Shown here: positions 16,985 through 24,982 of the stretch, piece by piece | Layout: the number at the start of each line of letters is the position of its first letter | Position numbering within the stretch: position 1 is the first letter of the stretch | Position numbers and translations under genes: made by a program | Assembly: GCA_026169535.1 (NCBI GenBank) | Contig: JAPFCU010000017.1 | Span: 1 to 55,711 of the forward strand | DNA from: Blautia sp. | GTDB lineage: Bacteria > Bacillota > Clostridia > Lachnospirales > Lachnospiraceae | Reading direction: 5' to 3' | Length of the DNA: 55,711 bases | Notes under the pieces: model-generated | Seen by the model: the letters and a program-made list of their open reading frames with translations, nothing else | Told to the model about the DNA's origin: nothing | Databases searched by the model: none

Positions 16985-17929
16985 CTACAGGATCAGTTCC
17001 TGCTCACGGAACAGATTACCGACCCATATCTTGTATTCACTGATTCTCTGAGCCTTCCGTATCTTTTTCAGATACTTCTCCGGACTGGTAAATGAAGTAC
17101 CCAGATATGCCCATAATTCTTTCATTTTATACAGCGTATTTGTATCTCCGGACATATAATCCACATATTCGTTTAACAGTTCTTCATGGAATTCTCTCAG
17201 CTTTTCTTTGTACTTCTGGGGATTCTTTTTTTCTCCGTTTTTGATTTCTGACGGCAGCCATGGTTTCCGAAGGATTCCTCTTCCCAGCATTATTTTATCT
17301 GTCTCCGGAAACTGCTGAAGAAGCTCTTCATAATCAGGAACACTGCTGATATCCCCGTTATAACACAGAGAATGGCAGCTTCTTTTTGCTGCCATTCCGA
17401 AAGCCTCCATGTGGATCGTTCCGGGCTTATACTGATCTGTTTTCAGTCTCGGATGAATGATCAGTTCCTCCAAAGGATACTTTTCATAAATTTCCAGAAG
17501 CAGCGGCCACTCCTCCTCATCCTCCACTCCAATCCTTGTTTTTATGGAGATTTTCATAGGACAGGCGGCAAATATATCCTCCAGAAAACGATCCAGTTCC
17601 CTTGTCAGTTCCAGAAATCCGGCACCTCTGTTTCTTGAAGTCACCGTAGGAGAAGGACAGCCCAGATTCAGATTGACCACATGATATCCATAAGAATGTA
17701 TGGCTTTTGCCATAGCCAGAAAATCCTCTGCACGGTTAGTCAGAATCTGAGGCACCAGTTCCATTCCCTGGTTATTTTCCGGAAGAATGTCACGGATTTC
17801 CTTTTGGTTCAGCTTTTTGCTCGTGATAAAGGGAGCAAAATGTCGATCGATGTCTCCGTAACATTTATAGTAAGCATTTCTGTAAATATAACCTGTAATC
17901 CCTTCTAAGGGAGCCATATAAAGCTGCAT
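16985..17929 (-). CDS. tRNA-dihydrouridine synthase
   Basis: The 314-aa flavoenzyme has the TIM-barrel signature of Dus proteins: MAPLEGITGYIYRNAY at the N-terminus, catalytic Cys in NLNLGCPSPTV (about 95), KTRIG, and the FMN phosphate region around YNGDISS and MLGRGILRKPW. It reduces specific uridines in the tRNA D-loop with NADPH. Length and the missing zinc-binding region point to the bacterial DusB/DusC group; which uridine is modified cannot be told from here. It has its own near-consensus promoter and ends 60 bases before the response regulator gene. Confidence 0.92.
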   Translation of the reverse strand: MQLYMAPLEGITGYIYRNAYYKCYGDIDRHFAPFITSKKLNQKEIRDILPENNQGMELVPQILTNRAEDFLAMAKAIHSYGYHVVNLNLGCPSPTVTSRNRGAGFLELTRELDRFLEDIFAACPMKISIKTRIGVEDEEEWPLLLEIYEKYPLEELIIHPRLKTDQYKPGTIHMEAFGMAAKRSCHSLCYNGDISSVPDYEELLQQFPETDKIMLGRGILRKPWLPSEIKNGEKKNPQKYKEKLREFHEELLNEYVDYMSGDTNTLYKMKELWAYLGTSFTSPEKYLKKIRKAQRISEYKIWVGNLFREQELIL

Positions 17930-17987
17930 ATATCCATTCCTTTATCTGTATTTTGCCAGAATAACCTTTTGGCATCCGGCCAATTGT

Positions 17988-18016
17988 ATTATAACGGTTT
18001 CTGCTGCTTATGACAA
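17988..18016 (-). promoter_or_regulatory. sigma-A promoter of the dus gene
   Basis: Minus strand: -35 TTGTCA (18011-18016), 17-bp spacer, -10 TATAAT (17988-17993), about 60 bases before the dus start codon. Confidence 0.8.
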
Positions 18017-18057
18017 TCTGGGATTTCTTATAATGCTGTAAGGATTTCAGTCATATA

Positions 18058-18585
18058 TCACAGCTTTTCATACTCGTCTTTTACCTTGTCCGCAAACTCT
18101 CCCGCCTTTTCCATCGCCCGGTTCATCCCTTCCAGATCGTCCTTTCCCTTAAAAGAATAACGACAATCAAAAAACAACGCGATCACCGCTGCCGGTATCA
18201 AAAACTGCCAGAAGAAGAGCAGAAGAATAAGCATGGCGATTACCGGAACTCTGAGAATCTCCTCCCCTTTTCTTGAGACACAGAAGGCATTGTCTCTGGT
18301 CTTTCTGATAAAAATACGAAAAAGATGTCCCAGCTTCTGGCAGGTTTTTCTGGAAGCCTCTTCTTCCTGCTCCTGTACCTTTTCCTTTACATCCACATAC
18401 TGCGTCTGCTCATCACAATTCGTCGTATAGGATTCCTGACTGGGCGGTTTTACCTTTCCTTGTTTTTCCAGATAGACCATGGCATCCAGAAGATCCCAGG
18501 CAGAAGCTTCCAAAGCTTCCTTTGCCTCTTCATAAGAGACATTTGCTCTTTGTCTTAACTTTTCAACCTTTTCCAGTTGTTCCAT
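18058..18585 (-). CDS. UBA-like and DUF4342-like membrane protein, unknown function
   Basis: The 175-aa protein begins with a three-helix UBA-like (TS-N type) fold (about residues 1-42: LEKVEKLRQRANVSYEEAKE, LEASAWDLLDAMVYLE). A charged linker follows, then a DUF4342-like region (about 85-150) with a strong membrane segment (VPVIAMLILLLFFWQFLIPA). An amphipathic tail (MEKAGEFADKVKDEYEKL) closes it. This arrangement is seen in Clostridia with no assigned function. ATG 18585 follows AGGGTGA; the longer reading frame upstream is AT-rich and has no ribosome binding site. Confidence 0.75.
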   Translation of the reverse strand: MEQLEKVEKLRQRANVSYEEAKEALEASAWDLLDAMVYLEKQGKVKPPSQESYTTNCDEQTQYVDVKEKVQEQEEEASRKTCQKLGHLFRIFIRKTRDNAFCVSRKGEEILRVPVIAMLILLLFFWQFLIPAAVIALFFDCRYSFKGKDDLEGMNRAMEKAGEFADKVKDEYEKL

Positions 18586-18744
18586 ATTTTCACCCTGTCC
18601 TTTCAAGAATATTGTTTTCTTTTGATGCTTATACTCTAACAGAAGTTTCTTAATCCCTTCTTGAAGAAAGATTAAAAACTGATTAATTTTTGCTATATAG
18701 AAAACTGTCTCTTCTTTCCTCTTCACAATTTTTTCACAAAATTA

Positions 18745-18771
18745 TTAGCACTCACCTCTTGACAGTGCCAA
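18745..18771 (+). promoter_or_regulatory. CIRCE operator (HrcA binding site)
   Basis: Left arm TTAGCACTC (18745-18753) is a perfect CIRCE half, followed by exactly 9 bases and a right arm CAGTGCCAA (18763-18771) matching GAGTGCTAA at 7 of 9 positions. It overlaps the -35 of the Hsp20 promoter, where bound HrcA would block transcription until heat shock. Confidence 0.85.
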
Positions 18772-18787
18772 TAATGTGTGTTATATT
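18759..18787 (+). promoter_or_regulatory. sigma-A promoter of the hsp20 gene
   Basis: -35 TTGACA (18759-18764), 17-bp spacer, -10 TATATT (18782-18787). The -35 lies inside the CIRCE element. The start point would be near 18794, leaving a leader of about 115 bases before the ATG. Confidence 0.85.
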
Positions 18788-18907
18788 ACAGCTAGAACAA
18801 AGGAAAGGAAATAAAAAGGATACAAAGTATCCTGAATTTCCTGAAACCTCCCGGTTCCGCTATAACAACATATTAACATAGATAAATAAAAAAAGGAGAG
18901 ATGACTT

Positions 18908-19360
18908 ATGTTGATGCCTAGTATTTTTGGAGAAAACTTATTTGATGATGACTGGATGAACTTTGGATTTAATGATAACTTCTGGGGCAAAAAAAATCCT
19001 CTGTACGGAAAACATGCTCAGAACATGATGAAAACCGATATCCGGGAAAAAAATGACAGCTATGAACTTGATGTAGACCTTCCGGGATTTAAGAAAGACG
19101 AGATCAAGGTTCAGCTGAAAGACGGATATCTTACCTTATCTGCAGCAAAAGGACTGGATAAAGATGAACAGGACAAAAAAGGAGATTATATCCGCAGAGA
19201 ACGTTATGCCGGCACCATGAGCAGAAGTTTTTATGTAGGCGAGGATGTTACCCAGGAAGATATCCATGCCAAATATGAAGATGGAATTCTGAGACTTTCT
19301 GTACCGAAAAAAATTCCGAAAAAAGTAGAAAATACCGGTTATATCGCTATTGAAGGCTAA
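18908..19360 (+). CDS. Hsp20 family small heat shock protein
   Basis: The 150-aa protein has a variable N-terminal arm (about 1-40) and an alpha-crystallin domain (about 42-140): DIREKNDSYELDVDLPGFKK, LSAAKG, and the closing GILRLSVPKK with the hydrophobic L-x-V contact. It is an ATP-independent holdase that keeps unfolding proteins soluble. ATG 18908 follows AAAGGAGAG. The CIRCE operator and consensus promoter upstream make it a class I heat shock gene under HrcA, although hrcA is not in the window. A terminator follows at 19383. Confidence 0.95.
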   Translation: MLMPSIFGENLFDDDWMNFGFNDNFWGKKNPLYGKHAQNMMKTDIREKNDSYELDVDLPGFKKDEIKVQLKDGYLTLSAAKGLDKDEQDKKGDYIRRERYAGTMSRSFYVGEDVTQEDIHAKYEDGILRLSVPKKIPKKVENTGYIAIEG

Positions 19361-19378
19361 AACCTTCCCTTCCTTGTA

Positions 19379-20458
19379 TTACGGGAGCGCCATTTGACGC
19401 TCCCTTTTTTGTATCTCGCTAAGATTTTCACCAGTAACTTTCTGGTAAGGAAGTCTTATATATTTTCCCTCCTGAAGTTCCGGCTCAGAATCCAAAGGTG
19501 TATCTGACACAATAGACCAGGCAAGCTCTATCATTCCTCTGGCCTGTCCTCTGGCATCATTCAGTACAGTTCCCAAGAATTCTCCCTTTTCCACTGCTTT
19601 TCTTCCTACATCTGTACCATCGATTCCCAGGATCATGGGCCATGATTTTGTTCCCGGAATAATTCCGCTGTCTTTCAAAGCATCAACAGCTCCCAGAGCC
19701 ATGTCATCATTATTAGCCAGAACAACTTCTATCCTGTCCCCATAATCTTCAATAAAAGATGCCATCTTGTTTGCAGCCTGATCTCTGTTCCAGTTGGCGA
19801 TCTCATCTGCCAGCTTTTCTACTACATAACCACTGTCTGTGATTTCTTTGATTACAGACATACTGCGGATCATGGAGTCGTTATGTCCTGCTTCACCCTC
19901 CAGCATAATATACTGAAGGACTCCATCACCATTTTTGTCAATGCTGGAAAAATCTTTTTTGCACTGCTCCACCAGAATCTGTCCCTGCAGCTCTCCTGAC
20001 TGTAAAGCATCTGCTCCTACATAATAGAGCTTTTCCCACCGTTGAAGATCCTCTTTGACCAGTTCCCGGTTATAAAAGATCACCGGTATATCATTGCTCT
20101 TGGCTTTTTCAATAACAGATGAAGCATCTGTCCTGTCAACCATATTAATACAGACAAGATCACATCCTTCTTCAATAAAGTCTTCCATCTGTTTATTCTG
20201 CTGAAGCTGATCCTGGCCTGCATCCTGAATATCAAGAGTCACCGGAATTCCCCATTCCTTTTCTTTCTCTCTTACATAAGACTGCAGCTGATAAAGAACC
20301 TCTGCCATAAAGGTATCATACTGATCGTAAACACTTATGCCTATCTTAAGACTTTTGGGATATTCCTGTTCTGGCTCTTCTTCTGTTCCACATCCTTCCA
20401 AAAAAGAAAGAATAATAATAAATGCCAGCAATCCGGCTTTTCTTCTTTTTTTCAGCAT
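19379..20458 (-). CDS. galactose/glucose-binding lipoprotein (MglB-like)
   Basis: The 359-aa protein has a lipoprotein signal with Cys at FLEGCG (the Glu before Gly is unusual for a lipobox). It then follows E. coli MglB closely. Matches to the known MglB sugar pocket are visible: Asp in VYDQYDTFM, Asn in VCINMVD, the H-x-D-x3-R set in EAGHNDSMIR, Trp in NWNRDQ, Asn in ANNDDM, Asp in GIDGTDV and Asn in TVLNDA. The calcium loop DKNGDGVLQ is also present. It should bind galactose or glucose outside the membrane. No MglA/MglC-type transporter genes lie nearby; it is the last gene of a locus with a YesM/YesN-type sensor pair, so a sensing role is likely (inference). The C-terminal codons contain the hsp20 terminator. 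Confidence 0.85.
   Translation of the reverse strand: MLKKRRKAGLLAFIIILSFLEGCGTEEEPEQEYPKSLKIGISVYDQYDTFMAEVLYQLQSYVREKEKEWGIPVTLDIQDAGQDQLQQNKQMEDFIEEGCDLVCINMVDRTDASSVIEKAKSNDIPVIFYNRELVKEDLQRWEKLYYVGADALQSGELQGQILVEQCKKDFSSIDKNGDGVLQYIMLEGEAGHNDSMIRSMSVIKEITDSGYVVEKLADEIANWNRDQAANKMASFIEDYGDRIEVVLANNDDMALGAVDALKDSGIIPGTKSWPMILGIDGTDVGRKAVEKGEFLGTVLNDARGQARGMIELAWSIVSDTPLDSEPELQEGKYIRLPYQKVTGENLSEIQKRERQMALP
19383..19410 (+). terminator. rho-independent terminator of hsp20
   Basis: Stem GGGAGCG (19383-19389) and CGCTCCC (19398-19404) with an 8-base loop and six T. It lies inside the last codons of the convergent gene that ends at 19379. Confidence 0.85.
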
Positions 20459-20475
20459 TATTCCCCTCCTCTCTG

Positions 20476-21468
20476 TCAGGTATTCGAAAACAGCAGTCTC
20501 TCATTTTCATCCTCATATAAAGATTCCTTTGTAACGATCCTGTAGCCAACAGCAGTATTATTCTTCAGCCATTTTTCCCTGTTTTTCTGTGTTAAATAGG
20601 TGATTCCCTGATATCCCATATTAAATTCATTCTGATACATAAGCGCTGCAATATTTTCATTGTCCAGTTCATTTACTGTACGGGCAGTATTTCCAATTCC
20701 ATAGATTCTGCAGGAAAATTCCTCGTTTTCATTTTCCTGTCGATATCCCGTCCATGCAGCGGCAGCCTGTTCTGTCATATATTTATCCAGCGCTGCCAGA
20801 TATGGAGGAGCATCATCATAAAATACAGATTTAATAAAATGTCCCAGACCAAAATCCTCATGGGGTCGTGCCCGCTCTTCTATGAGCACACTGTCCTTAG
20901 ATTTCTCCAAAGCATCCCTTAAACCTTCATACCGAAGTCTGACACTGTCTCTTTCCATATATTCAGTCAATATTATCACTCTTCTCTGATCTCCACTGCT
21001 GTCCATGTCCTCAAGAATAGCTTCTCCCATAGCTTTTCCCATAGCCCGGTCATCTGTACGCAGTACAGGGAAAGAGTCTCCTGCTCCGGTTTCCACGCAT
21101 AATACAGGAACTGTAAAATACATCGATTCCATGATTTTTTTTACTTCTTCGGTATCTATAGGCGCCAGAAGAATTCCGGAAGAGCCCTCCTGGATTTCTC
21201 TGCGAACAGCTGCCGCCTGTTCCTGTGCCGTATCATCTCTGGCAAGATAAACATAATTTATATCAATATCCAAATCTTCTTCCGCCTGTTCCGTACCTTC
21301 TACAAAAGTAGCCCACTCATCGTTTGTATTCTGATAAAGGATCACAGAATAAACTGCAGGACGTCCCCCCTGCCGGGCAAAAATACCATAATAGTAAAGA
21401 CCGCCCAATATCACTGCTGCCGTAAGAAGAATTCCTCCAATCTGCCACTGATACCGTTTCTTTTTCAT
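20476..21468 (-). CDS. membrane-anchored sugar-binding protein, likely sensor partner of the adjacent kinase
   Basis: The 330-aa protein has an uncleaved N-terminal membrane anchor (about residues 9-30, no lipobox Cys and no evident signal peptidase site). A periplasmic-binding-protein type I fold follows (VILYQNTNDEWATFVEGTEQ, GILLAPIDTEEV, VPVLCVETG, MGKAMGEAILEDM). It is more diverged than its two MglB-like neighbours and the ligand residues cannot be assigned. Its ATG overlaps the stop of the kinase gene (ATGA) and follows GGGAGGAAAC. The same layout, an anchored binding protein next to a LytS/YesM-type kinase, is known from the clostridial xylose sensor XylFII-LytS. I infer that it presents a bound ligand to the kinase. 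Confidence 0.75.
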   Translation of the reverse strand: MKKKRYQWQIGGILLTAAVILGGLYYYGIFARQGGRPAVYSVILYQNTNDEWATFVEGTEQAEEDLDIDINYVYLARDDTAQEQAAAVRREIQEGSSGILLAPIDTEEVKKIMESMYFTVPVLCVETGAGDSFPVLRTDDRAMGKAMGEAILEDMDSSGDQRRVIILTEYMERDSVRLRYEGLRDALEKSKDSVLIEERARPHEDFGLGHFIKSVFYDDAPPYLAALDKYMTEQAAAAWTGYRQENENEEFSCRIYGIGNTARTVNELDNENIAALMYQNEFNMGYQGITYLTQKNREKWLKNNTAVGYRIVTKESLYEDENERLLFSNT

Positions 21469-23267
21469 GATCTGTTTCCTCCCTCTTCCGGAGTAATCTC
21501 CTCTGTCTTTGGCAGATGGATACGCACAATGGTTTTTTCATCCGGCTCACTTGTGATCTCCAGCCCGTATTCTGTTCCAAAATACAGCCGGATACGCTGA
21601 TGGACATTTTTAAGACCAATGCCCGAGCCTTTGCTCCTTGTTTCAGAATTCTCTGTCAGCAGTCTTTCTACCTGTTCCTGAGGCATACCCAATCCATTGT
21701 CCTCCACCTCTATAAACAGCTCGTCACCGCTTGTATATGCACGTATATGTATCTCTCCCTCTCCATCCATGTACTCCATTCCATAATAGATCGCATTCTC
21801 CAAAAGCGGCTGAATGATCAATTTGATCGTTCTGTATTTTTCAATTCCCTCTTCTATATCAAAAAAGGAGGTAAATTTATTTTTATATCTGTATTTCTGA
21901 ATATCCAGATAGCTTCTGGCATGCTGCAGTTCATCTCCTACCGTAATGATATTTTTTCCTTTTGAAAGGCTGATACGAAGAAGCTTGCCCAGAGAATTTA
22001 CCATGGCTACCGCATCTTCATAACGTTCACTTTCAATCATCCACATGATGGAATCTAAAGTATTATACAAAAAATGAGGATTGATCTGAGACTGAAGGGC
22101 ATCCAGCTCACTTTTTCTTTTTTCCTCCTGCTCCCGGACAATGTCATCCGTAAGGCTCTGCAGCTGATCCACCATCGACCGAATAGTCTCTCCTAAGTGC
22201 TGAATTTCTACAGAACCACCCATATAAATATCCGGCTGTTGATCCACGCCGATCCCCTGCAGAGAATTTTCCAGTTTTTTCAGAGGCTTGGCAATACGTA
22301 CTGCAACAAACTGATTGGCAAATACCATCAGAGTCACTGCCAGAATAACAATGATCACCGCCATCAGTTTAGTACTGCTGAAATCCTGCAGAAGCTCTTT
22401 CTTTGGTGTAACGCTGACAATCTTCCATCCTGTATATCCTACTGTCTTTACAATTACAGTCCGATCCTCTCCCTGGAAAGACTCTTCATAAACTCCATCG
22501 TCATACTGGCTGGCTATTTTGTTGTTTTCTTTAAGCATGTTGGAAAAAATAAGATTCTGCTTCGGGTGATAAATAATCTCCCCTTCACTATTTACCAGAT
22601 AAACATATCCCAGTCCCCGGCTGTTGATCTCGGTAAAAATCTGGCGGATCCCGCTGAAATTCATATCTACCAGAAGGATTCCCCCAGACATTTTCCCTTC
22701 TGTAGTCAGTTCCACACCACGGCTCAAAGACACTACCCAATAGTAGCGTCCATTGCTGTTTTCAAATATATTCTGTACATGAAGTTCAGAAAAATGCAGA
22801 TTTTCCATTTTGTCTCTGGCATTGGCAAACCAGCTCTGTTCTGTAATGTCCACATTTTTCTTCACACTGCCTACAGGGGCCGCACTGATCAGCTCTCCAT
22901 CTTCCGAAAAACAGGCGACACTTACCAGACTATCCTTATTCACCTCGTAAAGAAGATCCAGTTCCTGAGAGATATCATCTGTTTTCATATCTACCTGTTT
23001 GATCACATTATAGTACATGGCATCAGAAATTCTCATCATATTCCGCAGATAATTATTCAGATTGATCTCCACCTGATTGATCAGCTGACGGTTATCATTG
23101 AACATCATTTCCTCCGCCGCCCTTCCATAGCTTTGATAAAGAAAAGCACCAATAAACACCATTCCCACCAGAGCCACCAGAGTAAAGGATACGGAAAGCA
23201 TGAACTGAAGTTCCCGCCTGTTGATATATGTACGCAGCTTATTCCATTTATTTTTCAAATAGTTCAT
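21465..23267 (-). CDS. sensor histidine kinase, LytS/YesM family
   Basis: The 600-aa kinase has a membrane segment (about 20-43), a large dCache-like extracytoplasmic domain (about 45-290), a second membrane segment (about 303-323) and a HAMP domain (about 320-375). The His_kinase region carries the phosphoacceptor in SQINPHFLYNTLDS (about 397), and the ATPase domain follows with EDNGLGMPQEQV and KGSGIGLKNVHQR. This is the YesM class, which signals to AraC-type YesN regulators and often senses carbohydrates. It lies 15 bases after the regulator gene, and two binding-protein genes follow, the first translationally coupled. Confidence 0.93.
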   Translation of the reverse strand: MNYLKNKWNKLRTYINRRELQFMLSVSFTLVALVGMVFIGAFLYQSYGRAAEEMMFNDNRQLINQVEINLNNYLRNMMRISDAMYYNVIKQVDMKTDDISQELDLLYEVNKDSLVSVACFSEDGELISAAPVGSVKKNVDITEQSWFANARDKMENLHFSELHVQNIFENSNGRYYWVVSLSRGVELTTEGKMSGGILLVDMNFSGIRQIFTEINSRGLGYVYLVNSEGEIIYHPKQNLIFSNMLKENNKIASQYDDGVYEESFQGEDRTVIVKTVGYTGWKIVSVTPKKELLQDFSSTKLMAVIIVILAVTLMVFANQFVAVRIAKPLKKLENSLQGIGVDQQPDIYMGGSVEIQHLGETIRSMVDQLQSLTDDIVREQEEKRKSELDALQSQINPHFLYNTLDSIMWMIESERYEDAVAMVNSLGKLLRISLSKGKNIITVGDELQHARSYLDIQKYRYKNKFTSFFDIEEGIEKYRTIKLIIQPLLENAIYYGMEYMDGEGEIHIRAYTSGDELFIEVEDNGLGMPQEQVERLLTENSETRSKGSGIGLKNVHQRIRLYFGTEYGLEITSEPDEKTIVRIHLPKTEEITPEEGGNRS

Positions 23268-23282
23268 AAGACAGCAACCTTT

Positions 23283-24905
23283 TTATTCTGTTTTCTGTTC
23301 CTGATATACCATATTCGCCCGATATCTGGACGGCGATATCCCATATTGTTTCTTAAATACATAACTGAAATAATTTGGTTCTGTATATCCGACCTGGGCT
23401 GCAATAATGTATGTTTTATCCTCTGTTGTGCGAAGAAGTTCCACTGCATGCTCCAGGCGTACCTGAGTCAGATAAGCCACAAAGCTCATCCCTACTTCCC
23501 TTTTAAAAATAGTCGAAAAATAAGCTGCACTGACGTTTAAATGCCGGCAAAGGCTGTCTGCCGAAAGATCATTTTCCTTATAATGCTCCCGTATATATGC
23601 TTTGGCCTGCTCTGTAAGACGTGCCGTGGAATCCCTTCTTTCATGGTGAAGAGTATGACGGAGTTTGGTGCATACCTCCTGAAGCCAGTTTTCCAACTCA
23701 TCTACAGGAATATACTTATAAAATTCCTGCCAGGAGCCTGCATGCTCTCCAAATATCTGACCGGGCTGAAGTTTATATGCTCGTATGATCTTCATCAGTT
23801 CTGATAAAAGCTCCATGAAAAGAAGCTGATACTGCCCTGGAGAAATTGTCTCTTTTCTGATGCTTTTCATAAAATGAGAAATAGCGGCATCTGTTTCAGT
23901 CCTGTCCCCCAGCTTAACTGCACGGACCAGTTCTCTAAAGTCGTACTCTCCTGCAAAATCCGCTTCTCTGGAACAGGGTTCAATATCATTAATATAAAGA
24001 ACCTGTCCGCTTCCCAGAATCGTCTTATATTCCATAGCACCTGCAGCTTCTTCGTAAGCTGTATGCAGTGCATCTGTCTGTGTGCATACCTGACTTACAG
24101 CAGCTGTTACTGAAGCCTTAAGAACGCGAAATCCCATTTTGCATATCTGATCCATATGATAAAGTACCTGCTCCATGCTTTCCGGACTGTCAAGAAGAAA
24201 AACAACTATTACTCTGTCAAGAAAAGATGTACTGAAAAAACGTATCTTATCACGGAGATAATCCTGTACCATATCCTTTAAGGGCAGCGTAAGAAAACGG
24301 GCAGCCCGGTCTGCATCATCTTTTATATCTTCCTCTGCATAAAGCATGGAAACAGCATAAAATGGAGCATTCAGTTCTATTTCGTAAGTCTCCATCATAG
24401 CCTTTGCCCGTTCTCCGGACAAATGGCCTTCCAGAATTCCCATAACCAGCTGTTCTCTCATTGCAGGAAGACTTTTTCTATAGTATTCTGAAAGTCTGCT
24501 GAGATTTCTGTATTCATTATACTCCTGATCCAGCTTATTCTTTACCCTGGAAAAGACCTCCTGCATATCTTTTGCACTGATAGGTTTCAGAAGATATTCT
24601 TCTGCCTCCAGATGTACAGCCTCTCTCGCAAACTCAAAATCATCAAATCCGGAATAAATGATAACCTTCATATTCCGGTAATTTTCTTTCAGTCTGCGGC
24701 AAAGTGTCAGACCGTCCATATAAGGCATCTTGATATCTGTCATTACCACATCTATATGAAGCTGCTCTGTCATTTCCAGAGCCTCCTGGCCATTCTCTGC
24801 AGTTCCTGCGAGACAAAAGCCAAGGGCCTCCCAATTTATTTTTTTCTTCATGGCAAGAAGCACATCTGCCTCGTCATCCACCAGAAGTACATTATATAGT
24901 TCCAT
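23283..24905 (-). CDS. response regulator with AraC-type DNA-binding domain, YesN family
   Basis: The 540-aa regulator has an N-terminal receiver (about 4-122; acidic pocket VDDEAD, phosphoacceptor Asp in VVMTDIKMPYMDG, Lys in LLKPIS). A long central region of unknown fold follows (about 140-425). The C-terminal double HTH (about 435-535) reads LSADSLCRHLNVSAAYFSTI and the second AraC signature VGYTEPNYFSYVFKKQYGIS. It pairs with the YesM-type kinase encoded next. It has its own extended -10 promoter about 27 bases upstream and may also be read from the binding-protein gene before it. A direct repeat upstream of the locus at 26101-26130 is a candidate binding site. Confidence 0.93.
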   Translation of the reverse strand: MELYNVLLVDDEADVLLAMKKKINWEALGFCLAGTAENGQEALEMTEQLHIDVVMTDIKMPYMDGLTLCRRLKENYRNMKVIIYSGFDDFEFAREAVHLEAEEYLLKPISAKDMQEVFSRVKNKLDQEYNEYRNLSRLSEYYRKSLPAMREQLVMGILEGHLSGERAKAMMETYEIELNAPFYAVSMLYAEEDIKDDADRAARFLTLPLKDMVQDYLRDKIRFFSTSFLDRVIVVFLLDSPESMEQVLYHMDQICKMGFRVLKASVTAAVSQVCTQTDALHTAYEEAAGAMEYKTILGSGQVLYINDIEPCSREADFAGEYDFRELVRAVKLGDRTETDAAISHFMKSIRKETISPGQYQLLFMELLSELMKIIRAYKLQPGQIFGEHAGSWQEFYKYIPVDELENWLQEVCTKLRHTLHHERRDSTARLTEQAKAYIREHYKENDLSADSLCRHLNVSAAYFSTIFKREVGMSFVAYLTQVRLEHAVELLRTTEDKTYIIAAQVGYTEPNYFSYVFKKQYGISPSRYRANMVYQEQKTE

Positions 24906-24931
24906 TCAATTCCCTCCAAGTTCTGACCTTC

Positions 24932-24937
24932 ATTATA
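24932..24937 (-). promoter_or_regulatory. extended -10 promoter before the response regulator gene
   Basis: Minus strand TATAAT preceded by TGG gives an extended -10 (TGnTATAAT) with no strong -35. Just upstream, ATGAGGC (24972-24978) and GCCTCAT (24940-24946) form an inverted repeat that could act as a weak terminator or attenuator after the first binding-protein gene. This allows the regulator and kinase genes to be expressed separately. Confidence 0.5.
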
Positions 24938-24982
24938 CCATGAGGCAGAAATTTTATAAACGGATTTTAGCCTCATCTGCGG

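Noticed and set aside
18586..18726. Longer start for the UBA-like protein
   Set aside because: The extra region is AT-rich with no ribosome binding site, and it extends towards the CIRCE region of the divergent hsp20 gene.
22197..23540. Long plus-strand open frame opposite the YesM-type kinase
   Set aside because: It has no ribosome binding site or recognisable domain, and the opposite strand encodes a clear kinase and part of the regulator.
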